Of a stretch of 64,000 nucleotides of DNA, positions 1-9,072 are shown in pieces; within the stretch, counting starts at the first letter, position 1; the number at the start of each line of letters is the position of its first letter. Below the pieces are notes generated by a model, which was not told the DNA's origin, did not search any database, and saw only the letters and a list, made by a program, of their open reading frames with translations. This stretch comes from Rhizobium indicum (lineage in GTDB: Bacteria > Pseudomonadota > Alphaproteobacteria > Rhizobiales > Rhizobiaceae): positions 186,001-250,000 of the forward strand of contig NZ_CP054023.1 of NCBI RefSeq assembly GCF_005862305.2, in the 5' to 3' direction. Both the position numbers and the translations under genes were made by a program.

Positions 1-842
1 TCGATGCCGGGCAGATTGACGAGCGCCCGGTATTCCGAACCGAAGGCGACATACTGGTCCGTTTCGGCCATGACAGCGGGCTTGCAGGCGATCGCATCGC
101 GCACGACGCCGAAGCCGGACTTCGTGCCGACGACGAAGGTGAAGAAGCCGTCGAGGTCATCCACCGCGCCTTCCAGCGCCTGGCCGAGATTCTTGCCCTT
201 GGCCATCTCTGCCGTCAGATAGGCGGCGGCGACCTCGGTGTCGTTTTCCGTTTCGAAGGTCATGCCTTCGCGCTTCAGCTCGCGGCGCAGATTGTTGTGG
301 TTGGACAGCGAGCCATTATGCACCAGGCACTGGTCGGAGCCGGTGGAGAAAGGATGGGCGCCGAGCGTCGTGACGGCCGATTCCGTTGCCATGCGGGTAT
401 GGCCGATGCCGTGGGTGCCGGCCATTGAATTGACCGCGAAGCGTGAGACGACATCCTTCGGCAGGCCGGTTTCCTTATAGATCTCGATCGCGTCGCCGCT
501 ACTCATGATGCGGATGTTCGGACGCAGTTCCGAAACGGCTGCCTTGCCCGTGTCGAGCAGATCCTTGGCAAGCGTGATGACGGCATGCGTGCTCTTCACC
601 TGGATGGTGACCGGTGCGCCAACCGCCTGGCCGAGTTCGGCCTCGAGGCCGGCGAAATCCTTCTTCGGATTGGCCGACTGGATGGTGATCTTGGCATTGT
701 TGCCGCTGGCGTCGCCATAGATCGCGATACCGGCGCTGTCCGGCCCTCGATCCGTCATCGTCACCAGCATCGAGGACAGCAGTGCCCCGAGCTCCGGTTC
801 GAGACTTTTATCCTTGAGGAAGAGACCCACAATTCCGCACAT
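1..842 (-). CDS. glxB: Class II glutamine amidotransferase (GlxB/MgsA-like), 3' end outside window
   Basis: The reading frame starts Met-Cys-Gly-Ile-Val-Gly, the signature of Ntn-type (class II) glutamine amidotransferases, where Cys2 becomes the N-terminal nucleophile that hydrolyses glutamine. About 280 codons are present and the frame is still open at base 1. A GGAGGT ribosome site lies just upstream of the ATG at 842. Further family blocks are visible (GHTRMAT around residue 160, HNGSLSNHNN shortly after). Relatives are GlxB of Sinorhizobium and MgsA, the amidotransferase-like subunit of N-methylglutamate synthase. The SoxBDAG-type operon nearby fits that pathway, but the partner glutamate-synthase-like subunits (GlxC/GlxD) would lie outside the window, so the exact role is inferred. 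Confidence 0.85.
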   Translation of the reverse strand, partial: MCGIVGLFLKDKSLEPELGALLSSMLVTMTDRGPDSAGIAIYGDASGNNAKITIQSANPKKDFAGLEAELGQAVGAPVTIQVKSTHAVITLAKDLLDTGKAAVSELRPNIRIMSSGDAIEIYKETGLPKDVVSRFAVNSMAGTHGIGHTRMATESAVTTLGAHPFSTGSDQCLVHNGSLSNHNNLRRELKREGMTFETENDTEVAAAYLTAEMAKGKNLGQALEGAVDDLDGFFTFVVGTKSGFGVVRDAIACKPAVMAETDQYVAFGSEYRALVNLPGI

Positions 843-930
843 GACCAGACCTCCGTTCGTGTTGAGAAAGGACTAGCAGGTCTGTTTTGGGTTTTCAACT
901 CGGAAGAAAGATTTTTTCTTTTAAGGCAAG

Positions 931-1614
931 TCAGCTTTTCGAGCTCTGCTGTGGATAGCTGATGATCGAGAGGTATTTGCTCGGCAGCTTCACCAGCTGC
1001 TCCGGCCCATGCGGCGCATCGGCGTCGAAGAACAGGCTGTCGCCCGGCTGCATCTGGAAAAGCTGGTCGCCGTGGCGGTAAACGACTTCCCCCTCGAGCA
1101 TATAGAGAAATTCCATCCCCTCGTGCTGGAAGGTCGGGAAGATGTCGGAGTCGGTCGTCAGGGTGATGAGGTAAGGCTCGACGATGACGCCGCTGGTATT
1201 GTTGTCGATATGACCGAGAACATTATACTGGTGACCGGCGCGCGTGCCGCGCCGTTCGAGCTCGATGCCCTGGCCTGCCTTGACGAAGACGGCGTTGCGC
1301 GGTTCCTCGAAACGACGGAAGAAGGCCGTCAGCGGCACACCGAGCGCCCGCGACAGCGATTGCAGCGTCGTCAGCGACGGCGAGATGTTGCCGTTCTCGA
1401 TCTTCGACAGCATGCCGAGCGAAATGCCGGTCGCCGCCGCCAGATCGGTGACCGTGATGCCGAGTTTCTTGCGGTAGGCGCGCACCTCATGGCCGATCGC
1501 CATTTCGAGGTTGTTTTCTTTCGGCTCGCGGACGGCGTGCGGGTCCTGGGAAAAGGGAGCGCGTCCACTATGCGCCTGTTCCGGTTGCTCTGCCGCTGCA
1601 CGCTTGGATTTCAT
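931..1614 (-). CDS. XRE-cupin transcriptional regulator
   Basis: A 227-residue protein with an N-terminal XRE helix-turn-helix at about residues 38-98 (VTDLAAATGISLGMLSKIE) and a C-terminal cupin at about 155-215 (FLYMLEGEVVYRHG, then PGDSLFFDADAPHG). This architecture is typical of regulators that bind a small metabolite in the cupin. I chose the ATG at 1614 because AGGGGA precedes it at good spacing; an in-frame start at 1665 is possible but has no clear ribosome site. It sits between the amidotransferase and the AraC-type regulator on the same strand, so it probably controls the amidotransferase or the N-methyl amine genes. Target and ligand are unknown. Confidence 0.88.
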   Translation of the reverse strand: MKSKRAAAEQPEQAHSGRAPFSQDPHAVREPKENNLEMAIGHEVRAYRKKLGITVTDLAAATGISLGMLSKIENGNISPSLTTLQSLSRALGVPLTAFFRRFEEPRNAVFVKAGQGIELERRGTRAGHQYNVLGHIDNNTSGVIVEPYLITLTTDSDIFPTFQHEGMEFLYMLEGEVVYRHGDQLFQMQPGDSLFFDADAPHGPEQLVKLPSKYLSIISYPQQSSKS

Positions 1615-1694
1615 GGATTTTCCCCTGCCGCCTTCTCTTTTGTCCAAAGGCAACCCTATCGTCATAGTGAAAATTTCTCAACCGTGAAGAAAAC

Positions 1695-2654
1695 CTATTC
1701 CCGCCGCGCCGCGCGCGGGGCGATGCCGTAGACGGCACGGAACATGCGGGAAAAATGGCTCAGGCTGGAAAAACCGGTGGCCACCGCGATTTCCGAGACG
1801 GAAAGCGGGCTCTGCTTCAACAGGCGATGGGCATGCTGCAGCCTGATCCTTCGGTATTGATCAAGGTAGGTGGTGCCGAGATGCGCCGAAAAGAGCCGGT
1901 CGAGATGGCGGGTGGTGACGCCGGCAATGCGCGCCATGGCGGCGCGCTCGAGCGGCATCTCGATCGTCTCCTCCATCCGTTCGAGAACGCCGAGCAGGCC
2001 GGGATGATAGACGCCGTAACGCTGCGCCAGCGAGGCGCGCTGGGGCGCAGCCGGTTCGTTGACCTCTGTATGAAGGTACCAGTCGCTGACCCTGCGGGCG
2101 AAATCCGGCCCCATGCGCTCGGCGATCAGCACATGCATCATGTCGAGCGGTGCGATGCCGCCGCCGCAGGTAATCCGGTTGCCGTCGATCATGAAGCGCG
2201 CCTGGCGCGGTGTGAGGTCCGGGAAGGCTTCGAGAAGGGCGGCCGCATGCTCCCAGTGGATGGTGAAGTCGCGGCCGCCGAGCAGTCCGGCGGCGGCCAT
2301 CAGATAGGGACCGCCCGAGATGCCGCCGATCCTCACCCCTTCGCGCGACAGCTGCCGCAAGCAGGAAAGCACGCCGGGATATCGCCAGTCGCGGGGCGAA
2401 CCGCCGGCGCAGACGAAGGCCGTTCCGAGTCCTGAGCCTCTGACAGGGAGAGGTTCGGCGGGGACGCTGACGCCCGAGGAGGAGAGCGCCGATGCGCCAT
2501 CCGGTGAGAAGACCTGCAGCCGATAGATCTCGCGTCCGGCCAGAAGATTTGCCGCCCGCAGCGGCTCCGTCGCCGAGGCATAGGACATCAGCGCAAATCC
2601 CGGGATAAGGATGAAGCCGATCGTCTGTACATTTCTGCTATCAAGCGAGGACAT
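1695..2654 (-). CDS. glxA: GlxA-family AraC regulator (DJ-1/PfpI-like domain plus AraC HTH)
   Basis: A 319-residue protein. Residues about 10-190 form a DJ-1/PfpI (class I amidotransferase-like) domain. The usual nucleophile-elbow Cys is absent: the loop reads GISGGPYLMAAAGLL, so the domain probably senses rather than catalyses. Residues about 215-315 form an AraC double helix-turn-helix, ending FSSLSHFSRMFRAVYGIAPR. The gene is transcribed divergently from the soxB-like gene across an 87-base region (2655-2741), the expected place for its operator. GlxA-type regulators of this family control amine and carnitine/choline-type catabolism; control of the adjacent Sox-type operon is inferred from position. 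Confidence 0.85.
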   Translation of the reverse strand: MSSLDSRNVQTIGFILIPGFALMSYASATEPLRAANLLAGREIYRLQVFSPDGASALSSSGVSVPAEPLPVRGSGLGTAFVCAGGSPRDWRYPGVLSCLRQLSREGVRIGGISGGPYLMAAAGLLGGRDFTIHWEHAAALLEAFPDLTPRQARFMIDGNRITCGGGIAPLDMMHVLIAERMGPDFARRVSDWYLHTEVNEPAAPQRASLAQRYGVYHPGLLGVLERMEETIEMPLERAAMARIAGVTTRHLDRLFSAHLGTTYLDQYRRIRLQHAHRLLKQSPLSVSEIAVATGFSSLSHFSRMFRAVYGIAPRAARRE

Positions 2655-2741
2655 GTCTCTTTCTTAGCGATTCATGTCCCTTCTGTGCAAGTCCGCCCTC
2701 CCCTTTCTGGCATCATGCACCTGTTCTTTCCGGGGTGACCC

Positions 2742-3992
2742 ATGCGCTATTCCGCTCTTTCGATTTTCCTGAACGGCCTTCGCGGCAACAAAGGCTGGGC
2801 GCCTGCCTGGCGCGATCCGGCGCCGAAGCCGCATTACGACGTCATCATCGTCGGTGGCGGCGGTCATGGTCTTGCGACCGCCTATTATCTTGCCAAGGAA
2901 TTCGGCGTCACCAATGTCGCCGTCCTCGAAAAGGGCTATCTCGGCTCCGGCAATATCGGCAGGAACACCACGATCATCCGCTCGAACTACCTGCTGCCCG
3001 GCAACAATCCCTTCTACGAACTGTCGATGAAGCTGTGGGAAGGGCTGGAGCAGGACTTCAACTTCAACGCCATGGTCTCGCAGCGCGGCGTGCTCAACCT
3101 CTTCCATTCCGACGCCCAGCGCGACGCCTATACGCGGCGCGGCAACGCCATGCGGCTGCACGGCGTCGATGCCGAGCTTCTCGACCGGCAGGCAGTGCGT
3201 CGGAAATTGCCCTTCCTCGATTTCGACAATGCCCGTTTCCCCATCATGGGTGGCCTGTTCCAGCCGCGCGGCGGCACCGTGCGCCACGATGCGGTCGCCT
3301 GGGGTTATGCGCGCGGTGCAGACAGCCGCGGCGTCGACATCATCACCCAGTGTGAGGTGACCGGTATTCGCCGCGAAAACGGTGAGGTGATCGGCGTCGA
3401 GACCAGCAAGGGCTTCATCGGCTGCGGCAAGCTGGCGCTTGCGGCAGCCGGCAATTCCACCGTCGTCGCCGATATGGCCGGCCTTCGGCTGCCGATCGAA
3501 AGCCATGTGCTGCAGGCCTTTGTTTCGGAAGGGCTGAAGCCCTTCATCGACACGGTCGTCACCTTCGGCGCCGGGCATTTCTACGCATCCCAGTCGGACA
3601 AGGGCGGCCTCGTCTTCGGCGGCGATATCGACGGCTACAATTCCTATGCCCAGCGCGGCAATCTCGCCTCGGTCGAGCATGTCGCCGAAGCCGGGCTGGC
3701 GCTGATCCCGTCGCTGTCGCGCGTGCGCTACCTGCGTTCCTGGGGCGGCGTCATGGATATGAGCATGGACGGCTCGCCGATCATCGACCGCACCCATATC
3801 GACAATCTCTATCTCAACACCGGCTGGTGTTACGGCGGCTTCAAGGCCACGCCGGCCTCCGGCTTCTGTTACGCCCATCTGATCGCCCGTAACGCGCCGC
3901 ATCAGACCGCCCGCGCGTTCCGGCTCGATCGCTTCGCGCGCGGCTACCCGATCGACGAAAAGGGCGTCGGCGCCCAGCCCAATCTGCACTGA
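2742..3992 (+). CDS. soxB: Sarcosine oxidase beta subunit family (SoxB / MgdA-like)
   Basis: A 416-residue FAD-dependent amine oxidase (DAO family). The dinucleotide-binding motif VGGGGHGLATAY is at about residues 35-46, followed by the acidic VLEKG that binds ribose. The N-terminus (GLRGNKGWAPAWRDP) is the extension typical of heterotetrameric sarcosine oxidase beta subunits, and the C-terminal FKATPASG block is also conserved. This subunit carries the covalent flavin and oxidises the N-methyl amine. It is the first gene of a four-gene operon with the order B-D-A-G. Homologous complexes oxidise either sarcosine or N-methylglutamate; the sequence alone does not decide between them, and the amidotransferase next door slightly favours the second. 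Confidence 0.93.
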   Translation: MRYSALSIFLNGLRGNKGWAPAWRDPAPKPHYDVIIVGGGGHGLATAYYLAKEFGVTNVAVLEKGYLGSGNIGRNTTIIRSNYLLPGNNPFYELSMKLWEGLEQDFNFNAMVSQRGVLNLFHSDAQRDAYTRRGNAMRLHGVDAELLDRQAVRRKLPFLDFDNARFPIMGGLFQPRGGTVRHDAVAWGYARGADSRGVDIITQCEVTGIRRENGEVIGVETSKGFIGCGKLALAAAGNSTVVADMAGLRLPIESHVLQAFVSEGLKPFIDTVVTFGAGHFYASQSDKGGLVFGGDIDGYNSYAQRGNLASVEHVAEAGLALIPSLSRVRYLRSWGGVMDMSMDGSPIIDRTHIDNLYLNTGWCYGGFKATPASGFCYAHLIARNAPHQTARAFRLDRFARGYPIDEKGVGAQPNLH

Positions 3993-4003
3993 GGACATTT
4001 AAG

Positions 4004-4285
4004 ATGGCAAGCCTGATTTCCTGTCCTCATTGCGGCGCCCGACCCAAGGAGGAATTTTCGATCCGCGGCGATGCCGGTCTTGTCAGACCGGCGCCGAATG
4101 CCGGTGCGGAGGCCTGGTTCGACTATGTCTATCTGCGTGACAATCCGAGGGGCCGGCACAGCGAATACTGGCACCACTCCTCCGGATGCCGCCGCTGGCT
4201 GATCGTCGAACGCGATACCGTCACCCATGCGGTCCACGGCGTCAGGGATGCCGCCCTTTCCAAGCTCGGCGGAGAACCGGCATGA
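4004..4285 (+). CDS. soxD: Sarcosine oxidase delta subunit family (SoxD / MgdB-like)
   Basis: A 93-residue protein with the Cys-Pro-His-Cys-Gly zinc-binding start (residues 6-10) and the later His/Cys pair (WHHSSGCRRW) that defines the SoxD family. It begins 11 bases after soxB, and its stop overlaps the soxA start as ATGA, so the two are translationally coupled. In the known complex the delta subunit is a small zinc protein of structural role bound to alpha and beta. Length and motifs are normal for the family. Confidence 0.93.
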   Translation: MASLISCPHCGARPKEEFSIRGDAGLVRPAPNAGAEAWFDYVYLRDNPRGRHSEYWHHSSGCRRWLIVERDTVTHAVHGVRDAALSKLGGEPA

Positions 4286-7239
4286 CGAGTTTCCGTCTTT
4301 CCTCCGGCGGCCGCATCGACCGCGCCACGACGCTCGGCTTTACTTTCGACGGCAGGCCGCTCGAAGGCCATCCGGGCGACACGCTCGCCTCGGCACTGCT
4401 TGCCAACGGAGTCCAGCTCGTCGGCCGCAGCTTCAAATATCATCGCCCGCGCGGCATCCTGACGGCGGGGGCTGCCGAACCGAACGCGCTGGTGACGACG
4501 GGCAGCGGCGGGCGCACCGAACCGAACACGCGCGCTACGATGATCGAGCTTTATCAGGGGCTGACGGCAAAGAGCCAAAACCGCTGGCCCTCCCTCGGCT
4601 TCGATGTCGGCGCGGTCAATGGGCTGCTCTCGCCCTTCCTCAGCGCCGGTTTCTACTACAAGACCTTCATGTGGCCGGCTGGCCTCTGGGAAAAGCTCTA
4701 CGAGCCGGTGATCCGCAAGGCGGCCGGCCTCGGCAGGGCCTCCTACGAAGCCGATCCCGACACTTACGAGAAATGCTGGGCGCATTGCGATCTGCTGGTG
4801 ATCGGCGCCGGCCCTGCCGGTCTTGCCGCGGCGCTGACCGCCGGCCGCGCCGGCGCGCGCGTCATCCTCGCCGATGAGGGACCCGAACTCGGCGGCAGTC
4901 TGCTTTCCGACAGCGGTTCTGTCGACGGCAAGCCGGCGGACGCGCTTCTCGGCGAGTTGCTTGCCGAGCTGGTGGGACTTTCGAATGTGCGCCGCCTGCC
5001 ACGCATGACGGTGTTCGGCTGGTACGACGACAATGTCTTCGGCGCCGTCGAACGGGTGCAGAAGCATGTGGCGATGCCTGATCCGGATCGTCCGGTCGAA
5101 AGATTGTGGCGCATCGTCGCCCGCCAGGCGATCCTTGCGACCGGCGCCGAGGAACGTCCGCTTGTCTTCGGCGGCAACGATATTCCCGGTGTGATGATGG
5201 CAGGCGCCATGCGCAGCTATCTCAACCGGCAGGCGGTCGCACCCGGCAGAAGCACTGTCATCTTCACCACCAACGATGCCGGATATCGCATCGCCGCCGA
5301 TCTCGAGGCCGCCGGCCTCGCAGTTACGGCGATCGTCGACAGCCGCGCGGATGCGGCCGAGAGCTGGCAGGGCCGCGCCGAAGTGCTGAAGGGCGCCAGG
5401 GTCATCGATGCGTTTGGCGGCAAGCGCCTGCGCGGCGTCAGCGTCGAGACCGCCGGCGGCGCCCGCCGGATCGAAGCGGATGCGCTTGCCATGTCGGGCG
5501 GCTGGAGCCCGATCATTCATCTTGCCTGCCATCGCGGCGCGAAACCGCAATGGTCGGACGAGGCCTCGGCGTTTCTGGCGCCCGTCCAGCAGGAAGGCCT
5601 GACCGTTGCCGGCTCGGCGGCCGGTATGGCGCAAACGACGACCTGCCTCGGTGATGGCGCTACGAAGGCAGCGGCCGCGTTGACGGCGATCGGTTTCGCA
5701 GCGGCGGAACCGGCCTTTGCCGCGGCTTCCGAGACGGCCGCGCAGGCAAAGCCGCTCTGGTCGGTCAAGGGCTCGAAGGGCAAGGCTTTCGTCGACTATC
5801 AGAACGACGTGCATCTCAAGGATTTCGGCCTCGCCGTCCGCGAAGGTTACGGTCATGTCGAACTCGCCAAGCGCTACACGACATCAGGTATGGCGACCGA
5901 CCAGGGCAAGCTTTCCAACATCAACGCCATCGGCATTCTCGCCGAGGCACGCGGCGTGTCGCCCGCCGAGGTGGGAACGACAACCTTCCGGCCCTTCTAC
6001 ACGCCGGTTTCCTTCGGCGCCTTGACCGGGACATCGCGCGGCAAACATTTCCAGCCGGCGCGCAAATCGCCGCTGCATGGTTGGGCCGAGAAGAACGGGG
6101 CGGTCTTCGTCGAAACCGGCCTCTGGTACCGTTCCTCCTGGTTTCCGCGTGCCGGCGAGACGACATGGCGCGAAAGCGTCGACCGCGAGGTGCTGAACAT
6201 CCGCAGGAATGCCGGCCTCTGCGACGTCTCGACCCTGGGCAAGATCGAGATATCAGGGAAGGATGCCGCGACCTTCCTCGATCGCATCTACTGCAACGGC
6301 TTCGCCAAGCTTGCTGTGGGCAAGGCGCGTTATGGCATCATGCTGCGCGAGGACGGCTTCATCTATGATGACGGCACCATCAGCCGCTTCAGCGACGATC
6401 ATTTCTTCATGACCACGACGACCGCGCTTGCCGCCGGCGTGCTCACCCATCTCGAATTCTGCGCCCAGACGCTCTGGCCGGAGCTCGACGTCTGCTTCGC
6501 CTCTTCGACCGATCAATGGGCGCAGATGGCCGTTGCCGGGCCGAAGTCGCGTCTCATTCTCCAGGAGATCGTCGACGAGGACATATCGGACGCGGCTTTC
6601 CCCTTCATGAGCGCCCGCAAGGTCTCTCTCTTCGGCGGCCGCCTCGAAGGCCGGCTCTTCCGGATTTCCTTCTCCGGTGAACTCGCCTACGAGTTGGCGG
6701 TGCCGGCCGGCTACGGCGAAGGTGTCGCCGATGCGGTCATGGCGGCGGGCGAAAAACATGACATCTGCGCCTATGGCGCCGAAGCGCTCGGCGTCATGCG
6801 CATCGAAAAGGGCCATGTCACCCATGCCGAAATCAACGGCACGGTGACGCCCGGCGATCTCGGTTTCGGCCGCATGGTTTCATCAACCAAGCCGGATTTC
6901 ATCGGCAAGGCGATGCTTGCCCGTGAAGGGCTGCAGGATCCCGAGCGGCCGCGCCTTGTCGGTGTCAAGCCACTCAATCCGGCGACCGGATTCCGCACCG
7001 GCTCGCATATTCTTGCCGACGGCGTTGCCGCAACGCTCGAAAACGACCAGGGCTACGTCACATCAAGCGCCTTTTCGCCGGGGCTCGGCCATACGATCGG
7101 CCTGGCCCTCGTCAGGCGCGGGCCGGAGCGCATCGGCGAAAAGGTGACGGTCTGGAACGGTCTGCGCAACGAATTCACCGATGCGGTGCTCTGCCATCCC
7201 GTCTTCATCGATCCCGAAAACGAGAAGCTCCATGCGTGA
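4282..7239 (+). CDS. soxA: Sarcosine oxidase alpha subunit family (SoxA / MgdC-like)
   Basis: A 985-residue protein in standard family order. Residues about 15-95 are a ferredoxin-like fold (2Fe-2S-like Fer2_4) domain with the HRPRGI motif. An NAD/FAD-binding segment follows with VIGAGPAGLAAAL at about residue 172. The C-terminal third is a GcvT-like folate-binding domain that passes the one-carbon unit to tetrahydrofolate. The ATG at 4282 overlaps the soxD stop by four bases and is preferred over an upstream in-frame start inside soxD. Product and substrate channel are shared with the beta subunit; whether the substrate is sarcosine or N-methylglutamate is open. Confidence 0.92.
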   Translation: MTSFRLSSGGRIDRATTLGFTFDGRPLEGHPGDTLASALLANGVQLVGRSFKYHRPRGILTAGAAEPNALVTTGSGGRTEPNTRATMIELYQGLTAKSQNRWPSLGFDVGAVNGLLSPFLSAGFYYKTFMWPAGLWEKLYEPVIRKAAGLGRASYEADPDTYEKCWAHCDLLVIGAGPAGLAAALTAGRAGARVILADEGPELGGSLLSDSGSVDGKPADALLGELLAELVGLSNVRRLPRMTVFGWYDDNVFGAVERVQKHVAMPDPDRPVERLWRIVARQAILATGAEERPLVFGGNDIPGVMMAGAMRSYLNRQAVAPGRSTVIFTTNDAGYRIAADLEAAGLAVTAIVDSRADAAESWQGRAEVLKGARVIDAFGGKRLRGVSVETAGGARRIEADALAMSGGWSPIIHLACHRGAKPQWSDEASAFLAPVQQEGLTVAGSAAGMAQTTTCLGDGATKAAAALTAIGFAAAEPAFAAASETAAQAKPLWSVKGSKGKAFVDYQNDVHLKDFGLAVREGYGHVELAKRYTTSGMATDQGKLSNINAIGILAEARGVSPAEVGTTTFRPFYTPVSFGALTGTSRGKHFQPARKSPLHGWAEKNGAVFVETGLWYRSSWFPRAGETTWRESVDREVLNIRRNAGLCDVSTLGKIEISGKDAATFLDRIYCNGFAKLAVGKARYGIMLREDGFIYDDGTISRFSDDHFFMTTTTALAAGVLTHLEFCAQTLWPELDVCFASSTDQWAQMAVAGPKSRLILQEIVDEDISDAAFPFMSARKVSLFGGRLEGRLFRISFSGELAYELAVPAGYGEGVADAVMAAGEKHDICAYGAEALGVMRIEKGHVTHAEINGTVTPGDLGFGRMVSSTKPDFIGKAMLAREGLQDPERPRLVGVKPLNPATGFRTGSHILADGVAATLENDQGYVTSSAFSPGLGHTIGLALVRRGPERIGEKVTVWNGLRNEFTDAVLCHPVFIDPENEKLHA

Positions 7240-7777
7240 TCTTCCGCAACACAAACCGGTTCTTGCCGGGGCAGCATATAACGGCATCTCAGGGGCGGGC
7301 ATCCGGCTCGAAGCCTTGCCGGAGGGCCATCTCCTGCATGTACTCGGCGCAATCGAGCCAACCGCGCTCGCCGCGGAATTGGTGAAAGCAGGCTTTGCGA
7401 AAAGTTCGATCCGTCAGGCAGGCTTCCGCCAATGGTTCGTCGCCGGCGATGAGCCGCTTGTCCCGGCCAGCCTCGATGCTCTCGTTGCAGCGCTTGCGGG
7501 AAAGGCCTTCGTCATGGACCAGAGCCATGGGCGTGTGCGTATCGGCGTTTCCGGTCGTTCTTCGCGGGCGCTTCTCTCAAGGGGGACCGCCGTCGATCTC
7601 GATCCTTCCGTCTTTCCGGAAGGCCATTCGGCCATGACGATGGTCGGTCATCTCTCCGTGCAGATCGTCCGCACCGGCGATGACAGCTTCGAGCTTACGG
7701 TCCTGCGCAGTTTTGCTGAAAGCCTCTGGGACGATCTCGCGCACATGGCGGCGAGCGCTGAAAAGGACGGCGTCTGA
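7232..7777 (+). CDS. soxG: Sarcosine oxidase gamma subunit family (SoxG / MgdD-like)
   Basis: A 181-residue GcvT-like protein and the last gene of the B-D-A-G operon. The start codon lies inside the end of soxA (8-base overlap), which argues for coupled translation and for the ATG at 7232 rather than the earlier in-frame start. The GHSAMTMVGHLSVQI segment and the C-terminal SFAESLWD are typical of SoxG proteins. The subunit completes the heterotetramer and has no known independent activity. The gene converges on the left-reading CpaF-like gene with only 21 bases between them and no obvious terminator. Confidence 0.9.
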   Translation: MRDLPQHKPVLAGAAYNGISGAGIRLEALPEGHLLHVLGAIEPTALAAELVKAGFAKSSIRQAGFRQWFVAGDEPLVPASLDALVAALAGKAFVMDQSHGRVRIGVSGRSSRALLSRGTAVDLDPSVFPEGHSAMTMVGHLSVQIVRTGDDSFELTVLRSFAESLWDDLAHMAASAEKDGV

Positions 7778-7798
7778 GAGAGACGGTTTCGATCGTTC

Positions 7799-8941
7799 TT
7801 AAGCTGTATGCAGCGCGGCGGCACCGACCCATTCGGGGCGCTCGGCGCCTTGCAGCTCTTCCACCGTATCGGCGGCGAAGCTCGGCACGACACCGGTCCA
7901 CAGCAGTGCGCCGTCGGGATTGGAATGACCGTCGCCCTCGAGCTTGTAGATGCTTTCGACGATATACTGGCCGTCATTGTTCAGGCCCTTGATCTCGGAA
8001 ATCTCGATCACCCGGCGCCGGCCGGTGCGCTTGAAGCGGGCGATCTGCACGACGACGTCGACCGCCGAGGCGATCTGGGCGCGCAGCGGCCGAAGCGGCA
8101 TGTCGATATCCGACATCAGCGCCAACGTTTCCAGCCGGTGCAGGGAGTCATAGGGCGTGTTCGCATGCACCGTCGAAAGGCTGCCGCTGTGACCCGAGGT
8201 CATCGCCTGGATCATATCGAGCGCCTCGCCGCCGCGGCACTCGCCGACGATGATCCGGTCGGGCCGCATACGCAGCGACGAGCGGAACAGGTCGCGGATG
8301 CTGGCGCCGCCGCGACCGAAACGGTCGGGCTTCGTCACTTCGAGATAGACCACGTGTTCCTTGCGGATCTGCAGTTCCGACGTGTCCTCGATCACGATGA
8401 TGCGCTCGTGGTCGGCAAAGGCTTCCGACAGCGCGTTCAGCATCGTCGTCTTGCCGGTGCCGGTGCCGCCGGAGATGATGACGTTCTTCTGCAGCCCGAC
8501 GGCCGCCTGCAGCAGTGACAGCGATTGCTCGGTCAGGCTGCCCTGGGTGACGAGATCGTGGATGCTGCGATGTTCTTTCAGAAAGCGGCGGATGGAGATG
8601 CAAAGCCCGGTGCGGGACGCGGGCGGCTGGATCATCTGCACGCGCGAACCATCCGGTAGCCGCGCCTCGACGCTCGGTTCCTCCGGCGTCAGCCGCTTGC
8701 CTGAGAACTGTGCGATGCTGCGCGCGGCCGATTCCAAATCCTCACGACTGGCGAAACGCGTATCGGCGCGTTCGAGCTTGCCTCGCCTTTCGACGAAGAT
8801 GTCGGATGTGCCGTTGATCAGGATTTCGGACACGCTCGGATCATCGAGGAGAAAACGGATCGGCCCGAGCAGCTTGTCCAGCGCCCGGCTCAGGACCTGG
8901 AAGGTCGCCTGTTCGGCAGCGTCGTCGGAAACGGCCTTCAT
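7799..8941 (-). CDS. CpaF/TadA-type secretion ATPase (short form)
   Basis: A 380-residue hexameric ATPase of the type II/IV secretion superfamily. Visible motifs are Walker A GGTGTGKTTML (Lys164), the Asp box (VIEDTSELQI), Walker B with RPDRIIVGECRGGEALDM, and the His box (TSGHSGSLSTVHAN). It would power pilus assembly or secretion at the inner membrane. The ATG at 8941 shares one base with the stop of a 43-codon hydrophobic gene (TAATG), so the two are translated together; the frame stays open upstream but without a start signal. This is a second CpaF-like ATPase in the locus, besides the FHA-CpaF protein at 15360, and it is transcribed away from the main Tad operon. Confidence 0.92.
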   Translation of the reverse strand: MKAVSDDAAEQATFQVLSRALDKLLGPIRFLLDDPSVSEILINGTSDIFVERRGKLERADTRFASREDLESAARSIAQFSGKRLTPEEPSVEARLPDGSRVQMIQPPASRTGLCISIRRFLKEHRSIHDLVTQGSLTEQSLSLLQAAVGLQKNVIISGGTGTGKTTMLNALSEAFADHERIIVIEDTSELQIRKEHVVYLEVTKPDRFGRGGASIRDLFRSSLRMRPDRIIVGECRGGEALDMIQAMTSGHSGSLSTVHANTPYDSLHRLETLALMSDIDMPLRPLRAQIASAVDVVVQIARFKRTGRRRVIEISEIKGLNNDGQYIVESIYKLEGDGHSNPDGALLWTGVVPSFAADTVEELQGAERPEWVGAAALHTA

Positions 8942-9072
8942 TAGAGCGGCATCCCGACCAGGACCGTGCTCATGCCGAACAGCGTCGCCATCATCTGAAC
9001 CGCGGTCGGAAAGAACATCATCAATGGAATGAGGACCAATCCAAGTATTAAGATGCTGCTCATCGTTTCCAT
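8941..9072 (-). CDS. Small hydrophobic protein coupled to the CpaF-like ATPase
   Basis: A 43-codon frame with ATG at 9072, preceded by GGAGAGA, and a TAA that overlaps the ATPase start by one base. The product is almost wholly hydrophobic (ILGLVLIPLMMFF, then MMATLFGMSTVLVG) with one or two membrane segments. The IPLM core resembles the core of the Flp-like pilin at 9580 (VALIVIPLMLILLAF), so it may be a leaderless pilin-like or motor-associated peptide. It has no family I can name. Support for coding comes from the ribosome site, the coupling and the resemblance; expression is untested. Confidence 0.6.
   Translation of the reverse strand: METMSSILILGLVLIPLMMFFPTAVQMMATLFGMSTVLVGMPL

Noticed and set aside
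4129..5856. Open frame of 575 codons on the minus strand
   Set aside because: Antisense of soxA, with Arg/Ala-rich nonsense composition.
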